A stretch of DNA of 64,000 bases from Kibdelosporangium banguiense (GTDB taxonomy: Bacteria > Actinomycetota > Actinomycetes > Mycobacteriales > Pseudonocardiaceae): NCBI RefSeq assembly GCF_017876405.1, contig NZ_JAGINW010000001.1, positions 5,593,203 to 5,657,202 of the forward strand, in the 5' to 3' direction. Below, one piece after another: positions 1-8,671 of this stretch; the first letter of the stretch is position 1; each line of letters begins with the position of its first letter. The position numbers and the translations under genes are program-made. The notes under the pieces are model-generated. The model saw only the letters and a list, made by a program, of their open reading frames with translations, had not been told where the DNA came from and did not search any database.

Positions 1-798
1 TGGCAACTGTCAGATGGGGGAACGGCCGCGTGGACCGCGCTCGCGCCGTACACCTTCGACACCTCCGAGGTCGGCTTCGGGGACTTCGACGGAGATGGCA
101 AGACGGATGTTTTCCGCGCGACGGGTGCCCGCTGGTACTACTCCCCGGGCGGCACCGGCCGGTGGGTTCCCGGCGCGCTGGCCGGCACTACCAGGAACAA
201 CCTGCGCTTCGGTGACTTCGACGGGGACGGCCGGTCGGATGTGTTCACAGTGGACGGTGAACAGTGGAAGTTCTCCTCCGGCGCGACCACTTCGTGGCAG
301 CCGCTGGCAACATCCGGCGTGCCACTGGCCGACCTGCGGTTCGGTGACTTCGACGCGGACGGCAAGACCGACGTGTTCAAGGTCGACAGTGGCGGCAAGT
401 GGCTCTACTCGTCGGGTGGACGTGCCTCGTGGGCGCCGCTGGCCGGCTCGGACCTGCCGGTGGAGTCTTTGGGCTTCGGCGACTTCGACGGCGACAAGAA
501 GACCGACGTGTTCGCCATGATCAGCGGCCGCTGGCAGTTCTCGCCCGGCGGCAGCGGCGCCTGGCAGCCGTTGGCGGTCTCGGGCACCGCGGCCTCGTCC
601 CTGAAGTTCGGCGACCTGGACGGCGACGGGTGGACCGATGTGTTCCGTTCCGACGGCACCACCTGGTATTTCTCCTCGGGCGGCAGGACTTCGTGGACCC
701 GGTTGCGCACGGCGTCCTGTCCCGCGAACAGTCTTGCCATCGCTGATTTCACCGGCGACGGCAAAGCCGACGTCTTCACAGGCCGCTGCGGGGGCTAG
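1..798 (+). CDS. FG-GAP/VCBS repeat protein, C-terminal part
   Basis: Open from the first base in frame 1 to TAG at 796-798, so the start lies outside the window. The visible 265 residues hold six repeats of about 46 residues, each carrying a motif like FGDFDGDGKTDVF. The DxDxDG core is the calcium-binding loop of FG-GAP/VCBS repeats, which fold as beta-propeller blades in secreted or surface proteins. The second half of each repeat has a WxxSxGG-type segment. The last repeat is degenerate (ADFTGDGKADVF), and two cysteines near the end (SCPA and GRCGG) may form a disulfide. Export and any N-terminal catalytic domain cannot be judged from this fragment. A compact hairpin follows the stop. Confidence 0.85.
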   Translation, partial: WQLSDGGTAAWTALAPYTFDTSEVGFGDFDGDGKTDVFRATGARWYYSPGGTGRWVPGALAGTTRNNLRFGDFDGDGRSDVFTVDGEQWKFSSGATTSWQPLATSGVPLADLRFGDFDADGKTDVFKVDSGGKWLYSSGGRASWAPLAGSDLPVESLGFGDFDGDKKTDVFAMISGRWQFSPGGSGAWQPLAVSGTAASSLKFGDLDGDGWTDVFRSDGTTWYFSSGGRTSWTRLRTASCPANSLAIADFTGDGKADVFTGRCGG

Positions 799-825
799 TA
801 AAATTCAGGGATCGCGGGCTTGGGC

Positions 826-843
826 GAAGGGCAGTTGCCCTTC
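826..843 (+). terminator. Hairpin after FG-GAP gene
   Basis: GAAGGGC and GCCCTTC form a perfect 7-bp stem around an AGTT loop, 28 bases after the upstream stop. There is no T-run. It lies inside any longer version of the next gene, which supports the later GTG start at 916. Confidence 0.5.
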
Positions 844-915
844 CGTCGGCACGATGGGGCAGACGTTGGGGAGATTTGCCGAGATCGTGGTTGCCCGGTC
901 CTAAACTCCGCCCCC

Positions 916-2970
916 GTGACCGACGCGACGGGAAGGCTGGTCGCCCAAAGATACCGTTTGGTGCAGGCGATCGGTGCCGGAGGAATGGGCCGGGTCTGGC
1001 TCGGCCATGACGAACTCATCGGCCGCGAGGTGGCCATCAAGGAACTGCTGCTGCCACCCGGGCTCGACGAAGAACAGCGGGTGATGCTCTGCCAGCGCGC
1101 GATGCGTGAGGCGCAGGCAGCCGGCCGGCTCAACCATCCGGGCATCGTGACTGTCCACGATGTCGTGGAGTACAACGGCGCCCCGATGATCGTGATGGAG
1201 CTGGTGCGGGGCGGATCGCTGGACGACGTCATCAAGTCGCAGGGTGGTCTTCCCGTGGAACGGGTCGCCCGCATCGGGATGGCGATGCTCGGCGCGCTGC
1301 GGGTGGCCCACCAGGCCGGGATCGTGCATCGCGATCTCAAGCCCGCCAACGTGTTGCTGTCCGGCGACCGGGTGGTGATCACCGACTTCGGGATCGCCCG
1401 GCTGATGGGCGACGTCCAGTTGACGTCCTCGGGCGTGATCGTGGGTACGCCTGCGTACATGGCTCCCGAGCAGGGGACTGGAGCGCCCGTCACGCCTGCG
1501 TCCGACCTGTGGTCGTTGGGCGCCACGCTTTACGCGGCGTTGGAAGGCAGACCTCCCTTCGAAGGCACCGACTTCGTGACGACGTTGGCGGCGTTGCTCA
1601 CCAAGGAGCCACGGCCGCCCGTGCGTGCCGGCCGCCTGACCGGGCTGCTCAACGCCCTGCTGCGCAAGGAGCCGGCCGAGCGCGTGACTGTCGACCAGGC
1701 AGCAAATCTCCTGGCCGGTGGCGATATCGGCGCGGCCACAGAGAGACATCAGGCGGCCGGGTACCCGCCCGCTGTCATGCTGCCCGCCGGCGGTCCGCAG
1801 ACCGGCCGAGGTGGCACGCGCCGGCGCACGATGCTGCTCGCCGGCGGCGGTGCGCTCGCGGCGATCGGCGCTTCCTCCGTGTGGTTCATCTTGAATAATT
1901 CAGACGACAACGGGCGGCCGTCCGGCAATGCCTCGAATTCGACCCCGGCGAACTCGAACGTCGCCAACCCGAACGCCAACTCCAACGGCGGTCCGGGCAA
2001 GAGCGGTGTGGCCGAGCAGAGCGCCCCGGTCGTGCCCGACCAGCCTGTCGAGTTCACTGAGCACATCCAGTTGGCCGGGCACAAGAACCCGATCACATCC
2101 GTGGCGTTCAGCCCGGACGGCAAGCTGCTCGCGAGCGGCGACGGCGACCTCAACCGCGACGGGCCGGTAACCCGGCTGTGGGACCCGGCGAACGGGAAAC
2201 TGCTGGCCACTCTCGTAGGCCCACCGGCCACCGGTGGGGCCTCGGCGAATGCGGTGGCGTTCAGCCCCGACGGCAAGCTGCTGGCCGCGGGCGGCAACTT
2301 CCTCGGTGACAGCACCAGGTTGTGGGACGTGGCGAGCCGGCAGGTCGTCGGCCCGCTGCCGCAGAGCCGTTCCATCATGAAGTCCCTGGCCTTCAGCCCG
2401 GACGGCAAGACAGTGGCCGGCGTGAGCCACGGCGGCGATGTCAAGCTGTGGGATGTGGCGAGCCGCCAGGTCAAGATCGGGCTGCCCGACGGCAACGGAT
2501 TCCGCAACGTGGTGTTCAGCCCGGACGGCAAACTGCTCGCGAACCCCGGCAAGGGCAAGGAAATCCGGTTGTCCGACCCCGCGACCGGCCGGACGGTCCG
2601 CACCATCACCGACGCGACCGGCAGCGACGTGACGTTTTCCCCCGACGGGAAGACGCTCGCGGTCCCGGATGCCGACGGGACCCGCAGCCTGCGGCTCTAC
2701 GAGGTGGCCACCGGGGAAAGCCAGGTGGCCTTCGACCGGACCAAGGACGTCACCCTCACCTCGGTGCTGTTCAGCCCGGACGGCAAGACGATCGCGGCCT
2801 GGGGCCTTGGCAACATCATCCAGCTCTGGGACGTGGCGTCCCGGCGAGTGCGCGGTGTGCTGATCGGCGCCTCCGGCAAACTGGACTCCGTGGTGTTCGA
2901 CCCCGAAGGCAAGCGGATCGCCGCCGGTGGCGCCGACATGACCATCCGGATCTGGAACATCGAGCGCTGA
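916..2970 (+). CDS. Ser/Thr protein kinase with C-terminal WD40 repeats
   Basis: A 684-aa PknB-type membrane kinase. The N-terminal kinase domain (about residues 14-280) has the glycine loop GAGGMGRVW, the ATP lysine in VAIKE, the catalytic loop HRDLKPAN (near 137), DFG (near 156) and APEQ. A transmembrane helix follows near 305-325, after a basic RRR stretch. A low-complexity Asn/Ser/Pro linker then leads to at least seven WD40-like blades from about residue 387, many carrying FSPDGK. By analogy the propeller is outside the cell and senses a ligand. I chose GTG 916 because it starts 14 residues before the kinase fold and clears the upstream hairpin; no good ribosome site is visible. It converges with the decayed CHAT gene. 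Confidence 0.9.
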   Translation: MTDATGRLVAQRYRLVQAIGAGGMGRVWLGHDELIGREVAIKELLLPPGLDEEQRVMLCQRAMREAQAAGRLNHPGIVTVHDVVEYNGAPMIVMELVRGGSLDDVIKSQGGLPVERVARIGMAMLGALRVAHQAGIVHRDLKPANVLLSGDRVVITDFGIARLMGDVQLTSSGVIVGTPAYMAPEQGTGAPVTPASDLWSLGATLYAALEGRPPFEGTDFVTTLAALLTKEPRPPVRAGRLTGLLNALLRKEPAERVTVDQAANLLAGGDIGAATERHQAAGYPPAVMLPAGGPQTGRGGTRRRTMLLAGGGALAAIGASSVWFILNNSDDNGRPSGNASNSTPANSNVANPNANSNGGPGKSGVAEQSAPVVPDQPVEFTEHIQLAGHKNPITSVAFSPDGKLLASGDGDLNRDGPVTRLWDPANGKLLATLVGPPATGGASANAVAFSPDGKLLAAGGNFLGDSTRLWDVASRQVVGPLPQSRSIMKSLAFSPDGKTVAGVSHGGDVKLWDVASRQVKIGLPDGNGFRNVVFSPDGKLLANPGKGKEIRLSDPATGRTVRTITDATGSDVTFSPDGKTLAVPDADGTRSLRLYEVATGESQVAFDRTKDVTLTSVLFSPDGKTIAAWGLGNIIQLWDVASRRVRGVLIGASGKLDSVVFDPEGKRIAAGGADMTIRIWNIER

Positions 2971-2991
2971 CAGTACTTTCGGTGGCTTTGG

Positions 2992-4309
2992 TCAACCGGC
3001 GCCGATGACGACGAACGGCGCCCACGTCCGCGGGTCCGCGTACTGACGTGGATGGCTCTTGCGGACCGCGGACCGCGGACCGCGGACTTGGCCGTGGCGA
3101 GCGCTTCGGCCGGGGTCATACCGGCGGCGAGGTTGCGGTAGAGCGCTGCCATGACGCGGACTGTCGGCCGATCGAGCACCGGCCACAAGGTGAGCAGCAC
3201 GCAGTCCGCCCCAGCGAAGAACAGGGGGATGCGGGCGCGCATTCCTGGTTGATGTCCAGTGCCTCCGCGTGCAGTCGGGCGGCGGTCGCCAGATCGCCTG
3301 TGACCGCGTGCAGTGTGCCCAAATTGGACAGATCGGTGGCGGTCGCCGGGGACCGCGGCGCGATGGCCCGGTCGATCTGAAGCGCGGCCTGGAAATGGGT
3401 CAGGCCCGCGTCGGTGTCTCCTTGGGCACGCAGTACCGTGCCGATGTTGTTGAGGTCGATGGCGACTGCGACGTCACTGCCGTCCACGGCCTCGTGGGTT
3501 CGCAGTGCCTGCCGGTGATCGGCCAATGCCTTCGCCAGGTCGCCCCGGTGGTGGTGGACCGTCGCGCGCTCGGACAGCATCCGGCCGTGATCCGCCGAAC
3601 CGGGATGCGCTTGCTCGTGTAGCTCGACAGCCAGCTGGGCATGTTCGAGCGCACGGTCCAGACCACCCAGGGCGATGAGCGCACGGCACAGGTTTCCGTG
3701 CTGGTCGGCGACCATGGGCGATCCGTCGGCGACGGCTCGCGCAATCTGCAGCGTCTGTTCGAACAAGCCGAGAGCGTCACCCGGCTGCCCGGCGTCCAGC
3801 AGGTTGGCGCCCATGTTGGCCAGGACTTTCATGCCCGGCACGACCAACTGGCCGGCCTCGCAGTGTGCCAGTGAGCGGGTCAGCAGGCGCCACTGCTCGT
3901 CGAGGTCGCCCTGCTCCGCCTGGATGATCGCCAGATTGTTCAGGCATGTCGCGATGGTGATGTGATCGTCAGGCGGGGCGGCGGCCGGCGCCTGGTCGAA
4001 GTAGGACTGACGTAGCAGTGTTTCGGCATCGTCGAACCGGCCGCGGTCCGTGGCGATCCGGCCGAGCCAGTTCAGGCACGCCGCCGAGCCGGGCGAGTCC
4101 AGGCCGGTTGGCCTGAGCAGGTTCAGCGCGGCCGTCAGGTCCGCGCTTGCCTCGTCGAGGCCGCCTGCCCAGTAGGCCGTGGCCGCGCGTTCGACAAGCT
4201 GCTCAGCGCGCCGCCTGTTTCGTAAGCCGGTGAACCAGCCCATCGTGCGGCACCGCTGTTTCTGTCGCCGGTTGTCGTTGCCTGGCGCCGACTGTAGCGG
4301 CCGGGCCAC
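2992..4309 (-). pseudogene. TPR-CHAT protein, internally deleted and frameshifted
   Basis: The first part (4309 or ATG 4243, down to about 3245) encodes TPR repeats typical of TPR-CHAT proteins (for example LNNLAIIQAEQGDLDE and LSNLGTLHAVTGDLA). At about 3242 the reading frame must shift to continue as the end of a CHAT caspase-like domain (FFAGADCVLLTLWPV, then MTPAEALA). A second shift in a heptamer repeat at 3061-3087 is needed to reach the normal CHAT ending WAPFVVIG, with stop at 2992. Later TPRs and most of the CHAT domain, including the His and Cys catalytic motifs, are missing. In the current sequence the TPR frame stops at 3116. CHAT proteins are protease effectors, often paired with STAND or kinase sensors; this copy cannot be catalytic. 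A TPR-only product is possible. Confidence 0.8.
3061..3087. repeat. Heptamer tandem repeat GCGGACC, about 3.9 copies
   Basis: Three full GCGGACC units (3061-3067, 3068-3074, 3075-3081) and GCGGAC. It lies exactly where the CHAT tail changes frame. A heptamer is not a multiple of three: gaining one unit or losing two would rejoin the two CHAT frames. Confidence 0.85.
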
Positions 4310-4447
4310 CTGGCTGCCCGGCCAGTGGGCAATTCCCGGGTGATCGGGGAACCGGGTTTCTTCAAATCGTCGCCCCGGCGTACCAAATCCTGCCCGCGAT
4401 GACGGTTACCATCCAAGCTGTCGGCTGAGCAAGGGAGTCGGGGCGCG

Positions 4448-7084
4448 GTGGGAAATACCTCGCTGGCAGTTCACCGGACGATTCTGGTGGTGGATGTCGA
4501 GCGATTCAACGACGCGGGCCGGACGAATGAGAACCGTCTGGTCGTGCGGGCGGGCGTCTACCGGGCGCTGGACGCTGCCCTGCGCGACGCCGGGATTCCC
4601 GAGGCGGACTGCCACCGGGAAGACTGTGGTGACGGCGTGCTTGTCACCGCGTCGCCGGATGTGCCCAAAGCGCTGTTCGTGGCGAACTTGCCGCGAGAAC
4701 TTGCGAAAGCCCTGCAGACTCACAACAAAACTCACGCGCCCCAGGAATGGATTCGGCTGCGGATGGCACTGCACGCCGGGGAGCTGCACTACGACCCGCA
4801 CGGCGTCGTCGGCGCGGCGGTCAACATGGCGTTTCGTCTGGTCGAAGCGCCGCCATTGCGCAAGGCGTTGGCCTCGTCGCCCGGTGTGCTCGCGCTGATC
4901 ACGTCCTCGTGGTTCTACGAGGACGTGGTGCGCCAGAGCCAGGCGGCGGTTCCCGGTTCGTACCGCCCGGTTCAGGTCACGGTCAAAGAGACCACTGGAG
5001 TCGGGTGGATCAGCCTGCCGGATCACCCGTATCCGGTCCGGGAGAGCCGGCTCGTCGAGCCCCAGACCGCGTCCGTGCCGCGTCAGTTGCCCGCGCACAG
5101 CCGGCATTTCGTCGGCAGGCAGAACGAATTGCGGCAGCTCACCGAAATGTTGGACGAAGTCGTGCACAACACCGGCGCGGTCGTGATCTCCGCCATCGAC
5201 GGCACCGCGGGGATCGGCAAGACGACTCTTGCCGTGCACTGGGCGCGCCAGGTGGCCGACTGGTTTCCCGACGGGCAGCTGTATGTGAATCTCCGCGGCT
5301 TCGACCCGGCCGGGACGCCGATGCACCCGGCCGAGGCCATCCGGGGATTCCTGGACGCGTTCGAGGTCCCCGCCGAGAAGGTCCCGGCAAGTGTGCAGGC
5401 TCAGGCCGCGCTGTACCGGACGCTGATGGCCGACCGGCGCGTGCTGGTCGTGCTGGACAACGCCAAGGACATCAACCAGGTCCGGCCGCTGCTTCCGGGC
5501 GGTACGAGCTGCTTTGTCGTGATCACGACCCGCGTGCAGATGCCAGGTCTGGTGATGCAGGAGGGAGCGTCCCCGTTCACCCTGGGCACGCTCGGCCGGA
5601 CCGAGGCGGAGTCCTTGCTGGCCGGGCATCTGGGCCCGCAACGGCTGGCAGCCGAACTGGACGCGGTGACGGAACTGGTCGCATACTGCGGCGGCCTGCC
5701 GCTTGCTCTGTCCATTGTGGCCGCCAGAGCGGCGCTCAACCCGCGCCTGCCGCTGAGTGCCCTGGCCGCCGAACTGCGTGACGAGAACACCCGGCTGGAC
5801 GCGCTGGAGGCCGGTGACCCGGATGCCAGCGTCCGCACGGTGTTCTCGTGGTCGTATCGCGGGCTGGATGAACCACACGCACGGATGTTCCGTCTGCTGG
5901 GGTTGCATCCCGGCCCTGACTTGTCCGTGGCCGCGGCGGCGAGCCTGGCCGGTGTCGACGTGATCGTGGCACGTCGGGTGCTGAGCCATCTCGTCCGCGC
6001 GAACCTGGTCGAGCAGTACGCCAACGATCGGTTCGAGCTGCATGACCTGTTGCGGTCCTACTCACTCGACTTGTCGAACAAGCTTGACACCGCGAGCGAC
6101 CGGTTCGACGCGGTCCGGCGGATGTTCGGCCACTACCTTTCGACGGCCTGCGCTGCGGACCGGCTGCTGGCGCCGCACCGCGATCGGGCTGTCTCCCCGT
6201 CCGCTGACGATGACGTCCGGCCGGTGCAACTCGACGATGTCGAACAGGCATTGGCCTGGCTGACCGCCGAACATCTTGTCCTGCAGGCGGTTGCCGCCGA
6301 AGCGGCCCGCTGGGGCCAGTCCCGGTACGCCTGGCAGATCGTGTGGAGCCTGACCACGTTCCTGCAACGCGGCGGGCACTGGCACGACCTGGCCGCGAGC
6401 GGAGGTATCGCATTGACCGCCGCCCAGCAGTTGAATGATCCGAGCGCGCAGGCGTTGATGCGGAGCAATGTCGCGCACGCGTGTGTGCGGCTCGGTGCAT
6501 TCGGGGACGCCCACGAGCATCTGCAAGAGGCATTGGAATTGCACCGGCAAAGCAATGACCTTCCGGCGCTGGCTCATGTCCATCTGGAACTGGCGTGGGC
6601 GTACTGGCAGGAAAGGGATCTGGCCGAAGCACACAGGCATGCCGTCTCAGCGCTCGAGGTGTACCGAAGCTGCGGTCACCTGGCCGGTCAGGCCGCGGCA
6701 CTCAACGACATCGGCTGGTACCTCGGCCAGCTGGGCGACCACCGGGAAGCGCTTGCGCATTGCTATGAGGCGCTTGATGTGCAGCACTCGCTCGGCGATC
6801 GCGTCGGTGAGGCGGCGACATGGGACAGCATCGGGTTCGCGCACGAACATCTCGGTGACCATGCCGAGGCGATCGCGGCCTATCGGAAGGGATTGTCCCT
6901 CTACCGCGAGCAGGGCAGCCGCTACGAGCAGGCGGTCGCGTTGACACACTTGGGAAACGCATGCCGTGCCGTGGGCGATGTGGACACTGCCCGCACGTCC
7001 TGGGAGAGTGCGCTGGCCCTGCTCGAGCATCTCAGGCATCCCCAGGCCGATCAGGTGCGCGCGGACCTGGAAACATTGCACTGA
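4448..7084 (+). CDS. STAND protein: cyclase-like domain + NB-ARC + TPR
   Basis: An 878-aa signalling ATPase in three parts. Residues about 8-200 resemble a class III nucleotide cyclase: HRTILVVDVE with the first metal Asp, CGDGVLV with the second, RMALHAG, and GAAVNMAFRL with the NxxxR pair of active cyclases. An NB-ARC ATPase follows, with P-loop GIGKTTLA near 255, LVVLDN (Walker B) and GGLPLAL. Residues about 650-870 are TPR repeats (GDHREALAHCYEAL, GDHAEAIAAYRKGL). The plan is a ligand-sensing TPR arm, a nucleotide switch and an N-terminal output domain. The gene starts at GTG. A related N-terminal domain opens the NACHT protein at 29106-32243. Whether it makes a cyclic nucleotide is unknown. 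Confidence 0.85.
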   Translation: MGNTSLAVHRTILVVDVERFNDAGRTNENRLVVRAGVYRALDAALRDAGIPEADCHREDCGDGVLVTASPDVPKALFVANLPRELAKALQTHNKTHAPQEWIRLRMALHAGELHYDPHGVVGAAVNMAFRLVEAPPLRKALASSPGVLALITSSWFYEDVVRQSQAAVPGSYRPVQVTVKETTGVGWISLPDHPYPVRESRLVEPQTASVPRQLPAHSRHFVGRQNELRQLTEMLDEVVHNTGAVVISAIDGTAGIGKTTLAVHWARQVADWFPDGQLYVNLRGFDPAGTPMHPAEAIRGFLDAFEVPAEKVPASVQAQAALYRTLMADRRVLVVLDNAKDINQVRPLLPGGTSCFVVITTRVQMPGLVMQEGASPFTLGTLGRTEAESLLAGHLGPQRLAAELDAVTELVAYCGGLPLALSIVAARAALNPRLPLSALAAELRDENTRLDALEAGDPDASVRTVFSWSYRGLDEPHARMFRLLGLHPGPDLSVAAAASLAGVDVIVARRVLSHLVRANLVEQYANDRFELHDLLRSYSLDLSNKLDTASDRFDAVRRMFGHYLSTACAADRLLAPHRDRAVSPSADDDVRPVQLDDVEQALAWLTAEHLVLQAVAAEAARWGQSRYAWQIVWSLTTFLQRGGHWHDLAASGGIALTAAQQLNDPSAQALMRSNVAHACVRLGAFGDAHEHLQEALELHRQSNDLPALAHVHLELAWAYWQERDLAEAHRHAVSALEVYRSCGHLAGQAAALNDIGWYLGQLGDHREALAHCYEALDVQHSLGDRVGEAATWDSIGFAHEHLGDHAEAIAAYRKGLSLYREQGSRYEQAVALTHLGNACRAVGDVDTARTSWESALALLEHLRHPQADQVRADLETLH

Positions 7085-7094
7085 GCACATGGAG

Positions 7095-7126
7095 AAGGGA
7101 GGACCGGGGTCGCCGGCCCTCCCTTT
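7095..7126. terminator. Hairpin between convergent genes
   Basis: AAGGGAGG (7095-7102) pairs with CCTCCCTT (7118-7125), with a further GC-rich pairing in the loop and TTTG after it. It lies between the NB-ARC gene and the small gene on the other strand, and can serve both. Confidence 0.65.
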
Positions 7127-7138
7127 GTCAGTGGATTG

Positions 7139-7366
7139 CTAGCAGCCGATGCTCGGGCAGCGCACAGCAACCGGCTTGACCGTCGCGTCGTGCACGACGA
7201 ACGCGATCTCCGTGGTGTCGAACGAGTCGATCGGGGCGCTTGTCGCGGTGCCCGACAGGAGGTTCACAGCGGTGACCGCCACGGCCGCGGCGACGAAGAG
7301 AGCGGCCCGCACGCGCTGTGCGACGGTGTCCATGAAAGTGATCCGGGAAAAGATGGCCGTCTGCAT
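7139..7366 (-). CDS. Small secreted peptide precursor, 75 aa
   Basis: I do not recognise a family. ATG 7366 is set by a good ribosome site (AAAGAGGACACC). The N-terminus has a charged stretch, then a hydrophobic segment (AALFVAAAVAVTAVNLL) and a likely signal-peptidase site near TATSA/PID. The mature peptide would be about 32 residues and ends in RCPSIGC, with two cysteines four residues apart that could form a small disulfide loop. A 7-bp inverted repeat sits in the 5' leader (7387-7408). The gene converges on the NB-ARC gene. A peptide signal, toxin or antimicrobial are all possible; nothing here decides among them. Confidence 0.6.
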   Translation of the reverse strand: MQTAIFSRITFMDTVAQRVRAALFVAAAVAVTAVNLLSGTATSAPIDSFDTTEIAFVVHDATVKPVAVRCPSIGC

Positions 7367-7386
7367 GATGGTGTCCTCTTTCAGGC

Positions 7387-7408
7387 ATGGCGGTACCCAC
7401 GCCGCCAT
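7387..7408 (-). promoter_or_regulatory. Inverted repeat in leader of small secreted gene
   Basis: ATGGCGG (7387-7393) and CCGCCAT (7402-7408) are perfect inverted arms with an 8-base gap, about 20 bases upstream of the ATG at 7366. It could be an operator or a leader hairpin. Confidence 0.35.
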
Positions 7409-7627
7409 TGAGTCCGGTGGGGAATTTCGCGTTGCCAGCCATTTCGAGGGCTGCGCCCGCCTTACCGGAGAATGAAGTCCGTCCGGTGAGGATTTCTTCG
7501 GTGTTCCCTTCCGGGTGGGGAACGTGTAAGGAAAATGTCGCTGTCCGGGCCGACGTCCGGCCACATTTCCGGACATGCCCGGACGGGCCGGTCGCCGATG
7601 CTCAGCGGCGCGGCATAAGCTGGTGGG

Positions 7628-8671
7628 GTGGCCTCGGAACCCGCACCCCGACAGCGAAGAGGGCAGGTCCCGGAATTCGCGGCACGGCTGCGCCTGCTTC
7701 AGGCGTCATGCGGAAACCCGTCGATCCGGGACATCGAAAGGATGACCGCCAGGCTTGGTGATCCGTATCCCCGGTCCACGATCAGTGACAAGGTCAGCGG
7801 TGTTTCCGCGCCGTCATGGCAGTTCGTCCGCACGTTTCTGGCCGCGTGTGTCCGGCTGGCCGGCGGCGACGCGCCGGAAGTCGACATCGCCGAGTGGCAG
7901 GCGGCCCACCGGCGGCTGACGGAGACCTCCGCACCGGCTGAGCCGGACAGTCCGGTCACCGGTTCCGGACATGCGACACCGTTGCCGTCCAGCCACATCC
8001 ACCTCTACCGGCTGCCTCGCCTGCCCGATCCGCCGGAGCGCAGGATCGGTGTGGTCACCGGGGACATCCGCCGGGCGCGGTGCGCGGACGTCTGGGTGAA
8101 CTCGGAGAACACCGCGATGCGGATGGCCCGGGTGGAGGAGCACTCGATCTCCAGCATCATCCGGTACGAGGGTTCGCGGCGCGACGACCTCGGCCAGGTG
8201 GTCGACGACCACATCGCCGACGAGCTCGACCGCAAGATCGCCGGCCGTCGGCCGGTCCCGGCCGGGACCGTGATCACCACCGATCCGGGCGAGCTGAGCC
8301 GCAACGCAGTCCGCCAGATCATCCATGTCGCGTCCGTCCAGGGCGAACCAGGAGCCGGATACCGGCAGGTCAGGGAGATCGGCCGGTGCCTGACCAACGC
8401 CCTGGCCGCCGCCGACCGGATGCAGTTGACCCCGCCGGTCGAGACGATCCTGTTCCCACTGCTGGGTACCGGTGACGGCGGCGGCGACCTGATGTCGACG
8501 GCTGAAACACTTCTCGCCGCCGCGGTCGACTACTTCATGGCCGTCCCGGAGACTCGGCTGCGCGTCGTGTATTTCCTCGCGTACACCGACTGGGACCTGG
8601 CGGCGTGTGAGGCGGCGTGTTCGGCGAACGGGTTGATCAAGCAGGGAATGGCTGACGCGCCGAATGCGTAA
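7628..8671 (+). CDS. HTH - macro domain protein
   Basis: 347 aa. Residues about 15-75 (VPEFAARLRLLQ to FLAAC) match the XRE-like helical domain that actinomycetes often place before NB-ARC, TPR or WD40 sensors. Residues about 138-325 are a macro domain: GVVTGDI, VNSEN in place of the usual VNAAN with the key second Asn kept, AGTVITTDPGEL, QIIHVASV and FPLLGTGDGGGD. Macro domains bind or hydrolyse ADP-ribose and related nucleotides. The start is GTG 7628. The stop overlaps the start of the next gene by 8 bases, so the two are probably coupled in translation. The upstream region is rich in TCCGG/CCGGA half-sites (about 7535-7600), possible targets of the HTH. The binding ligand is unknown. Confidence 0.75.
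   Translation: MASEPAPRQRRGQVPEFAARLRLLQASCGNPSIRDIERMTARLGDPYPRSTISDKVSGVSAPSWQFVRTFLAACVRLAGGDAPEVDIAEWQAAHRRLTETSAPAEPDSPVTGSGHATPLPSSHIHLYRLPRLPDPPERRIGVVTGDIRRARCADVWVNSENTAMRMARVEEHSISSIIRYEGSRRDDLGQVVDDHIADELDRKIAGRRPVPAGTVITTDPGELSRNAVRQIIHVASVQGEPGAGYRQVREIGRCLTNALAAADRMQLTPPVETILFPLLGTGDGGGDLMSTAETLLAAAVDYFMAVPETRLRVVYFLAYTDWDLAACEAACSANGLIKQGMADAPNA

Noticed and set aside
820..915. Earlier ATG at 820 for the kinase gene
   Set aside because: Would place a hairpin and a non-conserved, cysteine-bearing stretch before the kinase fold; GTG 916 fits the family.
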